A DNA stretch of 64,000 nucleotides from Candidatus Poribacteria bacterium (GTDB taxonomy: Bacteria > Poribacteria > WGA-4E > WGA-3G), in the NCBI GenBank assembly GCA_009841255.1, contig VXMD01000026.1:153787-217786 (forward strand), written 5' to 3'. A program made the position numbers and the translations under genes. The notes under the pieces are model-generated. The model made no database searches and was not told the origin of the DNA. It saw nothing but the letters and a program-made list of their open reading frames with translations. This document shows positions 8,796 through 17,759 of the stretch, piece after piece; position 1 is the first letter of the stretch, and each line of letters begins with the position of its first letter.

Positions 8796-10244
8796 ATGCT
8801 GTGGTATATTATTAAACGTGAACTATTTGAGCAGATCAGCAGCCTCCGTTTCGCACTCGCGATGCTACTCACTGTTTTTTTGATGATCGTCAACGCCTTG
8901 GGGCATATAGGTGCATCTAAAATACAGCAAACAGAATATCGGCAAAACGTCTCAAAGGCTTTGACAGCACTGGAACGCGATAGCCATCAGTTCTACAACC
9001 TCGTCCTCCGGGGACCGGGCGTACTTTATAAAGAACCCGCCTCACTCACTTTCTGTGCACACGGTAGTGAAAATAACCTACCGGAGTCTGTATTGGGGTG
9101 GAGTGCGGGCTATGGTATGGGTCCCGTTATAGATGGAAAAAGCTATCCTTTTTCGGGTATCTGGAGACTGAAGTATACCAGTTTTCCGCCAATCCGGGCA
9201 GCCGACATCTTTCCAATCTTCTTAAGGGTCGACTGGACGCTTATCATTGCAAACATTCTCAGCTTCCTTGCACTCATTTTCACCTTTGACGCCGTGGCTG
9301 GCGAAATGGCACAAGGAACCCTCCGGTTGACGTTGTCAAATTCCGTTGCACGTCGAACGCTGCTCACGGGGAAATTCTTAAGCAATTTTTTCAGCCTCGG
9401 TGCTGTTTTTATGAGCGCGGTATTGGTTAATCTCCTACTGCTATATCTCTCTGGAAGCCTGCAATTAAACACTCAAGAATGGTACAGAATCGGTGGTATT
9501 TTCGTCGTAGGTTTGATATATATATCTGTCTTTATTGCTTTGGGGCTTTTCATCTCAACACTTCTTAACACCCCTTCAACAAGCCTTGTCATCCTGCTGC
9601 TCATATGGGTAATTTGGGTTATCCTCGTGCCGTCAATGCTTGGGACAATTATGAGCGGGCTGAACCTGCCCTCAACCCAGAAGGGACCGAGCCCTGTATA
9701 TTTCAGGCGTAGTGGACTCTATGAACGCTACAAGGCACGCGGATTAGAGGAAGAAGCCCCAACCCGCCAACGCCCACCAACACCCGCAACGATGCTGTGG
9801 GCGGAATTTCTCGATGAAGAACTCCAAGAAGGAAAACGGTTAAATAAAATGTTCTTGCGTGCCCAAATCAACCAAATTCGGATTGCAAGGGAAGTGAATC
9901 GGATCTCACCCACTGCGGTCACACAATATGCAATCGAATCCCTTGCAGGAACGGGGTTCCAAAGACATCTGAATTTTTTGAAAAATGCCGAGCGTTATGC
10001 CGATGAATTCAATGATTTCCTCATCTCTGCCGATCGCGCCGACCCAGACAGTCTACACGTCCCTTTTGTTAGAGAAGGTATGTCTAATAAGCCCGTCCCG
10101 TTTGAAAGCATTCCTAAATTTCAGGACCGGGTACGTTTAGAGGATGCATTCAAGGGCGCGATTCTGGACGTGATGCTGTTATTACTCTTTTTTACGGTGT
10201 TATTTGCAGCAGCACACATCTCATTTCAGCGTAAGGAGATATAA
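8796..10244 (+). CDS. ABC-2 type transporter permease subunit (2)
   Basis: A 482-residue paralogue of the preceding permease with the same layout: first membrane segment at about 15-35, the signature FDAVAGEMAQGTLRLTL after the second, three further segments, a long soluble region, and a C-terminal segment. I chose the ATG at 8796 because AGGAG lies seven bases upstream; this start is one base past the stop of the first permease, showing translational coupling. A longer frame from 8769 would overlap the upstream gene without a ribosome site. Probably the partner half of an ABC-2 exporter. Confidence 0.87.
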   Translation: MLWYIIKRELFEQISSLRFALAMLLTVFLMIVNALGHIGASKIQQTEYRQNVSKALTALERDSHQFYNLVLRGPGVLYKEPASLTFCAHGSENNLPESVLGWSAGYGMGPVIDGKSYPFSGIWRLKYTSFPPIRAADIFPIFLRVDWTLIIANILSFLALIFTFDAVAGEMAQGTLRLTLSNSVARRTLLTGKFLSNFFSLGAVFMSAVLVNLLLLYLSGSLQLNTQEWYRIGGIFVVGLIYISVFIALGLFISTLLNTPSTSLVILLLIWVIWVILVPSMLGTIMSGLNLPSTQKGPSPVYFRRSGLYERYKARGLEEEAPTRQRPPTPATMLWAEFLDEELQEGKRLNKMFLRAQINQIRIAREVNRISPTAVTQYAIESLAGTGFQRHLNFLKNAERYADEFNDFLISADRADPDSLHVPFVREGMSNKPVPFESIPKFQDRVRLEDAFKGAILDVMLLLLFFTVLFAAAHISFQRKEI

Positions 10245-10253
10245 CACGCGCAC

Positions 10254-11627
10254 TTATCCTGCCAGCCGCCGCAGGACGTTGTGCGTGATGCGTTCAACCA
10301 CTGTATCGCCACCTGCCAAGCCGTGCGACCAATCGGTTGTAGCGGCAGTGAAAACGGTCCCGCCTTTCGTGTAAGTACCCATCGTTGCGGCACCGGTTCT
10401 CCCTCTTTCCCAACGCTCATACCATTCACAATCATCGGAATGCCAGCGAACAGGCGCCGTTGCGAGAATCGTGAAGCCCTCGGGCGTACCATCTTGATAG
10501 GTCGGAACCGGCAAACCGTCTACAAGGGTCCATTCGCATCCGTCGCATTCGTAACCGACAATGGTATTTTCGCCACCGAAGGTGTCATCTCGCGAAAGAT
10601 GTGTGCCTTCAAATACCCAATGCTCCGGACGATGAACTGTATATTCGCCTGCACCGTCCATAAATTGTCCGTGACTCAGGTGATAGCCGCCTTGGAGGAA
10701 GCCGACGCCGGTCAATTGGTTCTCAGGACGATCCACCAGATAGTGGCTCCACAACGTACTGAGGGTACTGAGATCATCGGTCTTGTAAACCGGATCCTGA
10801 TTATAGCTTTGCTTCCAACAGACAAGCGCCCTGCCGTCGTCTTCGGAGCGGACCTGCCAGCAGACGGAATTCCCACTAAAGAAGGCGGCATTTCCACCGT
10901 TGGCGATGAACGCCTCAAGATTGTCGCGCATCGGGGCAGACCAGTATTCATCGTGTCCGACGCTCAAGACGAGTTTGTAGTGTTCTAAGAGTTCGGGATG
11001 GAATTCCAAGTCGGAGTTTGCGGCGTAATCGAACGTGTATCCGTTCTGCTCTGCCCAGACGATGAAAGGCAATTCCCAGTTGCTACAGATACCGCGCATC
11101 GGTCGATCAAACGAGACGCGGTTCCCCTGTATCTTGCTTGCGCCGTGATACCCGTAAAGACTGAAGCCGCCCCAATTGTTGTATGCGTTATAGGTGTTGG
11201 TAGAGAGTTGGAGCAGGATAGGCGTGTTCGCTCCAGGTTTCGCAGGACGGATAATAAAGAAGAGCGTGCTTTCAGCCGTGCGATGATTTCTATACACCTG
11301 GGCACCACCACTATCAGTTGCCCGGAGTGTGCCTTCATAATAACCGCTCTGCCACGTTTCGGGGACTTCGAGCGTAAAGATGGGAGCCCATCCACATCCC
11401 TGCGATGACGCATCTGCGGGAATGGGTTGTGCTTCACCGGGAAGTTCATCTTGACGCCAGACGACCTCGCGCGTCGCGCCGATACGAGCGATCTCAAGCG
11501 AATAGTTTTCTGCACTTGTTGAGATATGGAACGCAATTTCTTCGCCGGGGACGTAACTGAGTTGGTGGGTGTATCCGTCAATATACAACGGTCTGATTTG
11601 GTTCTCGGTCTGCGTTAAAGTTGCCAT
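10254..11627 (-). CDS. N,N-dimethylformamidase large-subunit-like protein
   Basis: A 457-residue protein resembling the C-terminal domain of the DMFase large subunit. Seen: an N-terminal beta-sandwich-like part (about 1-130) with YVPGEEIAFHIST, then a hydrolase-like part with NTYNAYNNWGG, SVGHDEYWS, a glycine-rich FSGNSVCWQVR segment, and a C-terminal AATTDWSHGL. In the known enzyme a mononuclear iron bound by Tyr, Tyr and Glu hydrolyses dimethylformamide; many bacterial homologues have unknown substrates, so the activity here is not assured. Start 11627 is set by AAAGGAGG eight bases upstream. It converges on the ABC permease and stands alone. Confidence 0.8.
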   Translation of the reverse strand: MATLTQTENQIRPLYIDGYTHQLSYVPGEEIAFHISTSAENYSLEIARIGATREVVWRQDELPGEAQPIPADASSQGCGWAPIFTLEVPETWQSGYYEGTLRATDSGGAQVYRNHRTAESTLFFIIRPAKPGANTPILLQLSTNTYNAYNNWGGFSLYGYHGASKIQGNRVSFDRPMRGICSNWELPFIVWAEQNGYTFDYAANSDLEFHPELLEHYKLVLSVGHDEYWSAPMRDNLEAFIANGGNAAFFSGNSVCWQVRSEDDGRALVCWKQSYNQDPVYKTDDLSTLSTLWSHYLVDRPENQLTGVGFLQGGYHLSHGQFMDGAGEYTVHRPEHWVFEGTHLSRDDTFGGENTIVGYECDGCEWTLVDGLPVPTYQDGTPEGFTILATAPVRWHSDDCEWYERWERGRTGAATMGTYTKGGTVFTAATTDWSHGLAGGDTVVERITHNVLRRLAG

Positions 11628-11710
11628 GCTGCATCCTCCTTTGATGTGTAGGGTATCATTTTTTGATCTAAATGTCAACTTCTCAAGGTTGCTGACTAAC
11701 GCCTATTCTT

Positions 11711-11739
11711 TTGACTTTCTTTATCAAATGTGCTATGAT
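11711..11739 (+). promoter_or_regulatory. Sigma-70-type promoter for the PhyH gene
   Basis: TTGACT (11711-11716), 17 bp, TATGAT (11734-11739), followed by a short A/T-rich leader to the ATG at 11807. Good match to the consensus. Confidence 0.6.
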
Positions 11740-11806
11740 CTTTCTAACCTTTTGCTTTATGACATCTTAATTTTAAAAATTATTCAAACTTTGGAATCGA
11801 GAAAAA

Positions 11807-12664
11807 ATGAATATCAACCAGAAACAGGCAACTTTGCTATCGCCTGAACAGATGGATCAGTGGGAAAACGATGGATATTTGCTCCTAAAAGGTGTTGTTC
11901 CAGAATCTGCCATCAACGGTGTGCGAGACAGTTTTGCCGGCATGGTAGACGATATCATCCGCGAGTTGAAGGCGGACGGGATTATTGAAGATGAAGGAGC
12001 GGACCTCCCGTTTGAGACGCGGTTTTCACAGGTCGCCGGTGAACACGCCAACCGCTTTGGTCGTTCTTGGCGCAACCAAGTTGCGACACCTGAAGTTTTC
12101 GAGTTACACCACGCACCGCGCCTCGTGGATGCAATCGGGCAACTCACAGGCACAGATGTCATTGGACACCCCGTTTTCAATGCGCGTCCGAAACTCCCCG
12201 GTCAGCAATTGACAGTCGTTCCGTGGCATCAGGACAGTGGCTATTTCGGTACGGTGAGCGAAACTTCGCTTATCCCGACTGCATGGATACCGTTGGTGCC
12301 GGTAGATGAGGCCAACGGTTGTTTACAAGTGGTTGCAGGCTCACATCGGTTAGGCGTGGTCAATCATCACACAGAGGAACGGGAAGGGAAGTTTCTTGAG
12401 GTAATGGACGAACTTATTGAGAATTCTCGTGTCGTGACCTGCCCGATGGAGGTAGGCGATGCCTTGGTGTTTCACAATCTGACGCTCCACCGATCATTGC
12501 CACATACCAGCAGTGAGATCGTTCGTTGGGCAATTGATATTCGCTATCTCCGAGATGGCGACCATCCGGGCACAATTTACTGGCAGGATCCCGATTTCAA
12601 GTGGGTCATCCGTAGCGAAACACAACCCGTGACACCCGTTGCTCAATGGCTTGAGATGTGGTAA
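11807..12664 (+). CDS. Phytanoyl-CoA dioxygenase family protein
   Basis: Non-haem Fe(II)/2-oxoglutarate-dependent oxygenase of 285 residues. The metal triad is visible as H-x-D in VPWHQDSGYF (middle of the protein) and a distal His in LTLHRSLPHTS, followed by an Arg (VRWAIDIRY) that would bind 2-oxoglutarate. The N-terminal DQWENDGYLLLKG is typical. The family hydroxylates very diverse substrates; none can be assigned here. It has its own promoter and converges on the TonB receptor gene. Confidence 0.9.
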   Translation: MNINQKQATLLSPEQMDQWENDGYLLLKGVVPESAINGVRDSFAGMVDDIIRELKADGIIEDEGADLPFETRFSQVAGEHANRFGRSWRNQVATPEVFELHHAPRLVDAIGQLTGTDVIGHPVFNARPKLPGQQLTVVPWHQDSGYFGTVSETSLIPTAWIPLVPVDEANGCLQVVAGSHRLGVVNHHTEEREGKFLEVMDELIENSRVVTCPMEVGDALVFHNLTLHRSLPHTSSEIVRWAIDIRYLRDGDHPGTIYWQDPDFKWVIRSETQPVTPVAQWLEMW

Positions 12665-12689
12665 CGACCCAGCACAAAGGGACCGACGC

Positions 12690-15083
12690 TTAAAAGTTTG
12701 CTTCGAGTCCGATCCATGCGGCACGGGGGGCACCGGGGGAAAGGAAACGTGAGTCCTCAAAATCGTCTCCTAACACTTCGTCTGCCTCTCCAAACAATCC
12801 AAAGGTTTCATACGTCTCATCGAAAAGATTGTTTACCTTCGCAAAGATGGAAAGATGATTCCACAATGTATACCTCGCGCGCAGATTAACGATGCCGTAG
12901 CTTGGGATCTGGTCAATCAAATTACCCTCATCGCCACGGAAGACTTGACTGGAATTGATGAGGATATTCGTCCCCAAGGAGAGTGCGTCGGTTACGGTAA
13001 AGATGATGTCCGCTTTGAGGTTATGTTGTGGGACCCCCGGAATGCGATCACCTTGCTCCACATCAATCTCTCCAGCCCGTGCTTCGGGGTGGTTCGGGCT
13101 GCTGACTGTCAAATCAGTCTCGAAAGTCGCTGAAATGAAAGTATAATTGAGCCGTCCGTGCAGTCGGTTAAAGAGAGTCCCACCGATGCTGAGTTCAACG
13201 CCTTGACGCAGCGTCTGAGCGACGTTCTGAAAATAGCCTTCGTTGGTGAGTGCACCACTGCTAATGAAGATGAGGTCGTCAAAACTCGTTCCTTGAAACA
13301 GATCAGCGTTCCAGCTGATGTCGCCTAACTCACCCCGCAATCCCACCTCAAAGGTTTTTGTTATCACCTGATCCAACGGCGGATCGGCGACGAATGCGTT
13401 CGGTAATTTACAGGGGGCTTCAGGATCGGCGCACGTCAATTCCACAGGCGTTGGCACCCGTGAGGACTCACTATAACTGCCATAGAGTGAAAGTCCGCTG
13501 TAGATCTGATAGGTCAAGCCTACTGCTGGGTTGAAGCGGTTAAAGATATGATCCCCATTGAGCGCTACACCAATCTGGTCGCGCAATACAACCGCAGTTC
13601 TGTTGTAGCGTCCCGACAACGTGAGACCTAACTGAGGTGTGATGGAAAAGGTGTTTGTCGCATAGATGCCAATATTCTGAACCGCAGCCTCAACGTCTAC
13701 AAAGGATTCGTCGTCAAAAATACCGCTACCGACTGTGCCACGATCTGGTGTCAGACTCGCTAGTTCCGTCTCAGCGTTAAACAACGCCCCACCATGGTCG
13801 AAACTCGCACCAGCAATGAACTGATTTTCACGGTTGGCGAGGGGGTTCGTGAAGGTCGCCTGTAAGGTCGCACCGTAGCCGCCTTGGCGCGTTTGGCTCG
13901 TATTATTTGTGGCGTTGAGTCCTCCTTCATCGTCGTCATTGTCTCCATCAATTTCGTTCTCTTCGTCATCACTGTCATAACCATTTTCGGTGAGACGAAC
14001 GTCGTTTCCGAACTGGTCCCTCACCCGTTCCTCCTCTGAACCTTCCTCAACGCACAGGAAACCAGCGTTTTCAGGATCTTCACACGGTTCAAAGTCCGTA
14101 TCATCTCCATTGAAGGTTTCAATATGGTTGCGCCGAAAGTAGAGTGTACTTGCCAACAGTACGTTATCCGACCACGCGTGACGGCTCCGCAAGTTGGCAA
14201 GGAGCATGTTGTTCTCTGTTCTGTCGGGATGTGTAAACACGGCGTTGCGTTCTGTCTCAAGGAGTTGAATCGGTAGCGCGCCGTTGCCTAAGAGTTCATT
14301 ATCTGCCAGCGTCAGACTTAGGTTCAGGGCAGTAGCGTCGCGCCTCCAACCGACGTTGCCAAACAGCTGCCTGACATCGGAAGGCGAGAAATCGCGCCAA
14401 CCGTCTTCCCTAAAGAGATTGCCGCTGAGGAAGTAACTTAACCTCTGATTGTGACCTCCGCTGGAAAACTCGACAGCTCTACGGACGAATGAACCCCCAT
14501 AGAGTTTTACATCGTGTCCAGGGTGTGTAAAACCTGTCTTGGTCCTCAGCGAGAGTGCACCCCCGAGTGTGTTCAAACCGAAAAGCGGATTCGAGCCGGG
14601 TATAAGATTGATGCTGGCAATTGCGGATTGCGGAATGACATCCCAGTTCACTGTGTCACCAAACGGCTCATTGATACGGATACCGTCTTGATAGGTCGCT
14701 AATCCCTGAGGTAATCCGAGCAATGGGGAAGCCGTAAAACCGCGGAAACGGACGTCGAGTTGGAAAGGATTGTTCTGGGCTTCGTTGATGTGCACACTGC
14801 CTAAGTTATGATTGATGAATTCGGCGAGGTTTAAGCTTTGGGCAGCGTCAATTTCGGTATGCGTCGCTGTTTGGATGTTCGTAGGCACCTTATCTTTCGG
14901 GAGACCCACACCGTGGAGGGGTGTCACACCGATGACCTCGATCGGCTCCATCTTCAGCAGTTCTTCCTCGGGATCCGCCAAAGCATTCCCGAAGGCGAGT
15001 ACAAACCATGCAATAAGCATACAGTTGAAGGTTTTGAATAAACTATTTAAGGAGACCACTTTTTTCTTCCGCTTGTAGGACAT
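12690..15083 (-). CDS. TonB-dependent outer-membrane receptor
   Basis: A 797-residue outer-membrane transporter. A signal peptide (about 1-36, hydrophobic core before NALADPEEE) precedes a TonB-box-like acidic segment with MEPIEVIGV, the plug domain (about 50-170; FRGFTAS, YQDGIRINEPFGD, GGALSLRTK) and a 22-strand-type barrel ending in the expected aromatic residue (...LEANF). One extracellular loop is strongly acidic (about residues 280-345, runs of Asp/Glu with two Cys pairs). Substrate unknown. Start 15083 is preferred to 15113 because MSYKRKKK gives a normal signal peptide. Other components of the system (TonB, ExbBD) are not in the window. Confidence 0.92.
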   Translation of the reverse strand: MSYKRKKKVVSLNSLFKTFNCMLIAWFVLAFGNALADPEEELLKMEPIEVIGVTPLHGVGLPKDKVPTNIQTATHTEIDAAQSLNLAEFINHNLGSVHINEAQNNPFQLDVRFRGFTASPLLGLPQGLATYQDGIRINEPFGDTVNWDVIPQSAIASINLIPGSNPLFGLNTLGGALSLRTKTGFTHPGHDVKLYGGSFVRRAVEFSSGGHNQRLSYFLSGNLFREDGWRDFSPSDVRQLFGNVGWRRDATALNLSLTLADNELLGNGALPIQLLETERNAVFTHPDRTENNMLLANLRSRHAWSDNVLLASTLYFRRNHIETFNGDDTDFEPCEDPENAGFLCVEEGSEEERVRDQFGNDVRLTENGYDSDDEENEIDGDNDDDEGGLNATNNTSQTRQGGYGATLQATFTNPLANRENQFIAGASFDHGGALFNAETELASLTPDRGTVGSGIFDDESFVDVEAAVQNIGIYATNTFSITPQLGLTLSGRYNRTAVVLRDQIGVALNGDHIFNRFNPAVGLTYQIYSGLSLYGSYSESSRVPTPVELTCADPEAPCKLPNAFVADPPLDQVITKTFEVGLRGELGDISWNADLFQGTSFDDLIFISSGALTNEGYFQNVAQTLRQGVELSIGGTLFNRLHGRLNYTFISATFETDLTVSSPNHPEARAGEIDVEQGDRIPGVPQHNLKADIIFTVTDALSLGTNILINSSQVFRGDEGNLIDQIPSYGIVNLRARYTLWNHLSIFAKVNNLFDETYETFGLFGEADEVLGDDFEDSRFLSPGAPRAAWIGLEANF

Positions 15084-15250
15084 CGAGAGAAAAGATGGGA
15101 TGGTTAAAAACACGACTCTGGGTATCTATGATATACCATAAAACGCTTTCACGCAAGGCCAAATCTGACCAGGATTTTTGTGATTTATGTGATTACCGTG
15201 ATGGTAAAACCTCCGATGATTATGGGCAATCACTCAATCATAGTTCAGAC

Positions 15251-15279
15251 TTGCTTTTTTCTTAGACATCGGGCATAAT
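15251..15279 (+). promoter_or_regulatory. Promoter for the YiaK-like gene
   Basis: TTGCTT (15251-15256), 17 bp, CATAAT (15274-15279), placing transcription start about 25 bases before the ATG at 15312. Moderate consensus match. Confidence 0.5.
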
Positions 15280-15311
15280 GGTGTTTAATAAATTGATGGG
15301 GACGAAAGTGT

Positions 15312-16322
15312 ATGAAACGTGTGCCTTTTCAAACTTTACGAGATGAATTTTATCGTGTGCTTGCAGGAATTGGATTTAACGGCGAGCGCGGCATGTTATG
15401 CGCGCGACTGTTCGCCGAAAATCAGCGTGATGGCGTGTACTCGCACGGACTGAACCGCTTTCCTGGATTCGTCGCAGCATTAGATGGCAAACAGGTCGAT
15501 TTCCGTGCGAAGCCAGAAAAAGTTGAGGGTTTCGGTGCGTTGGAACGGTGGGATGGCAAGATGGGGGTAGGACTCGTCAACGCTCATTTCTGTATGCAAC
15601 GGGCAACTGCCCTTGCAGATGTCCACGGTATCGGGTGTGTCGGGCTTTCAAATACAAATCACTGGATGCGTGGCGGTGCCTACGCGTTACAAGCCGCAGA
15701 AGCCGGATATATCGGGATCTGTTGGACGAATACAACCCGACTCATGCCACCGTGGGGTTCTGCGGAAAAGAAAATTGGGAACAATCCGATGGCGATTGGT
15801 ATTCCGAGAGAAGGCGGGCATATTCTGCTGGATATGGCGATGAGTCAGTATTCAAACGGGAAGTTGGAAGTGTTGCAACTACAAGGGAAACGATTACCGT
15901 TACCGGGTGGATACGATACCAAAGGAGAATTAACGGTTGAACCAGGGGAGATTCTTGATTCCGCAAGGGCACTTCCGATCGGTTATTGGAAAGGGTCGGG
16001 TTTGGCACTGGTGCTTGATACGATGGCATCCGTCATTTCGGGGGGACAGGCGACCCACGAAATTGGAAAGCAGGGCTCGGAATACGCCGTTTCTCAGGTG
16101 TACATCGCTATTAACGCCACTGGGATGATGGGACAAGCGGTGTTGGACGAAACAGTGGCAGCGATTATTGACGATTTCCGCACATCAAAACCCTTAGACG
16201 AAGATGACGGTGTGAGGTATCCGGGGGAAGGCATGCTGCGGACGCGGCAGGAGAGCCTTGAAAAGGGGGTCCTCGTGGACGAAGCGCAATGGCAGGCGTT
16301 ATTAGAAATGACTATCGCTTAA
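15312..16322 (+). CDS. yiaK: 3-dehydro-L-gulonate 2-dehydrogenase-like (YiaK; Ldh2 family)
   Basis: NAD(P)-dependent oxidoreductase of the malate/L-lactate dehydrogenase (Ldh2) family, 336 residues. It matches E. coli YiaK (332 residues) along its length as I remember it: GVYSHGLNRFP, ANTNHWMRGG-like NTNHWMRGGAYALQAAE, GYIGICWTNTT, PPWGS and LPIGYWKGSGLA. YiaK reduces 2,3-diketo-L-gulonate in L-ascorbate/L-xylulose-type sugar catabolism. Catalytic His in SHGLNR is present. It is followed by repeat R1c and then a sugar oxidoreductase and an FAH-family protein, consistent with acidic-sugar breakdown. Exact substrate is inference. Confidence 0.8.
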   Translation: MKRVPFQTLRDEFYRVLAGIGFNGERGMLCARLFAENQRDGVYSHGLNRFPGFVAALDGKQVDFRAKPEKVEGFGALERWDGKMGVGLVNAHFCMQRATALADVHGIGCVGLSNTNHWMRGGAYALQAAEAGYIGICWTNTTRLMPPWGSAEKKIGNNPMAIGIPREGGHILLDMAMSQYSNGKLEVLQLQGKRLPLPGGYDTKGELTVEPGEILDSARALPIGYWKGSGLALVLDTMASVISGGQATHEIGKQGSEYAVSQVYIAINATGMMGQAVLDETVAAIIDDFRTSKPLDEDDGVRYPGEGMLRTRQESLEKGVLVDEAQWQALLEMTIA

Positions 16323-16408
16323 AGGTAGTTAGTTGTTAGTTGTCTGTTCTCGGTTAAGAGGTTTGGTTGCACAACAAAAGGGGTCCTCTTGAGATAGCCT
16401 CAAAATTC

Positions 16409-16499
16409 GTAGCCCGTAATGTAATGGAGGGCGGGTCTACGGAGAGACACTCCCAGTCATCAAATCCATCTCACCGAACCGCAAGGAATTTTTAAAAAT
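16409..16499 (+). repeat. Dispersed repeat R1, copy c
   Basis: Nearly full copy: GTAGCCCGTAATGTAATGGA, GGGCGGG, TCTACGGAGAG, then CCGAACCGCAAGGAATTTTT. GTAG-CCCG can pair with CGGG-(T)-CTAC to form a hairpin in the left half. It shares an extra upstream segment (GAGATAGCCTCAAAA) with copy d and directly precedes a promoter. Confidence 0.8.
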
Positions 16500-16503
16500 T
16501 GGC

Positions 16504-16531
16504 TTGCACTCTTTTTCGATCAGCGTATAAT
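16504..16531 (+). promoter_or_regulatory. Promoter for the Gfo/Idh/MocA-FAH genes
   Basis: TTGCAC (16504-16509), 16 bp, TATAAT (16526-16531). It begins directly after the A/T-rich end of repeat R1c. It should drive the gene at 16601 and perhaps the FAH-family gene after it. Confidence 0.6.
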
Positions 16532-16600
16532 ACATCGTAGCACGAAATCTGAAAACCATGCTCTAAATCACCAACATAGACTGGATTCAGGAGATAACAC

Positions 16601-17704
16601 ATGACATTACGGGCAGGAATTGTCGGTTGCGGCGGGATTAGCCGGAGTCACGCTGGCGCGCACGCCAACTTGGACGGCGTTGATCTCGTCGCGATGTGCG
16701 ACATAAATCGAGACGCGCTCAACAACCGTGCCGATGAATACGGCGTCTCAAGTCGATACACCGATTACGAGGAGATGTTCGCACGAGAGGGACTCGATAT
16801 CGTGAGTGTGTGTACGCATGCCCCGTTACACGCGCCGATAGCGATTGCTGCCGCGAAAGAAGGCATCCATGTTTTGTCTGAGAAACCGTTGTCCGTTGAT
16901 TTAGAAACGGCGGATCAAATGTTCACGGCATGTCGTGAGGCGGGTGTGCACTTGGCGGTCAGTCATCAGTTCCGATTTACACCCCTCTTTCGGCACGCAA
17001 AATCCTTAATTGATGCGGGTAAAATCGGTGAACTCCGTTCGATTCGTGAAGTCGGTAAAGGACGCGAAGCCGGATTCGAGTTGATGGAGATGGGGGTGCA
17101 CTATTTTGACGAGATGGATTTCTTTTTAGACGGTATCTCTTGGATTCAGGCACATATCACATATAAAGGACACGATGTGACGGAGGCGGACATTATGCAC
17201 AGCAGCGAGTTGTGCAAAACTGACCGACGCGACAATGGGATGGTCGCGGGAGACACGATGCTCGTGCATATCGGCGGTGGGAACAGTGCCTACGGCATTA
17301 TGGAACTCTATTGCCGTGAACCGAGACACGGGTGGATGATGGGACCGCATCTGCTCGGTTCAGAGGGGCAATTGATGGTAAAACCGCATCCTGATACCGG
17401 TATAGATGAGATGTGGTACTGTCCGTTTGATGTCTCTTTTGCGGCGCATACACCGGCGTGGGAACAGATAGAACTTGACGCATCGGCGTTTCTCATCTCC
17501 GGAAAACCGTGGCAGTCGCGCCACACCATCTGGAGCGCGAAAAATATACGGGACGCAATTCTTAACGAAAACCAGCCAGAACTCGGTGGACGCAACGCGC
17601 TCACATCCCTTGAGTGTGTCAGCGCAACCTATGTCTCCCATTTCAGTGGAACAAAGGTGCAACTGCCATTAGAGGAGCGGAGTCATCCGCTTGTCATTTC
17701 ATAG
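16601..17704 (+). CDS. Gfo/Idh/MocA family oxidoreductase
   Basis: NAD(P)-dependent sugar or inositol dehydrogenase of 367 residues. Rossmann motif GIVGCGGISRSH lies at the N-terminus; SEKPLSVD carries the catalytic-region Lys of the EKP motif (near residue 94); MGVHYFDEMDF supplies the conserved HxxD-like segment. A good ribosome site (CAGGAG) precedes the ATG. The FAH-family gene follows after 55 bp, and the upstream YiaK-like enzyme is on the same strand, so a role in sugar-acid catabolism is plausible. Its stop codon overlaps by two bases the first R4 repeat. Confidence 0.9.
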   Translation: MTLRAGIVGCGGISRSHAGAHANLDGVDLVAMCDINRDALNNRADEYGVSSRYTDYEEMFAREGLDIVSVCTHAPLHAPIAIAAAKEGIHVLSEKPLSVDLETADQMFTACREAGVHLAVSHQFRFTPLFRHAKSLIDAGKIGELRSIREVGKGREAGFELMEMGVHYFDEMDFFLDGISWIQAHITYKGHDVTEADIMHSSELCKTDRRDNGMVAGDTMLVHIGGGNSAYGIMELYCREPRHGWMMGPHLLGSEGQLMVKPHPDTGIDEMWYCPFDVSFAAHTPAWEQIELDASAFLISGKPWQSRHTIWSAKNIRDAILNENQPELGGRNALTSLECVSATYVSHFSGTKVQLPLEERSHPLVIS

Positions 17705-17723
17705 CAAGTTTTGGCTTGCAAGC
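17703..17723 (+). repeat. Short inverted repeat R4, copy 1
   Basis: GCAAGTTTTGGCTTGCAAGC; with the following TACGCCAAAA it forms TTTTGGC/GCCAAAA and GCAAG/CTTGC stems. It abuts the stop codon of the Gfo/Idh/MocA gene. Identical 20-mers occur at 18836 and 18953. Confidence 0.75.
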
Positions 17724-17759
17724 TACGCCAAAAATCTTAACAGAGGAGCAGAAAACTAA

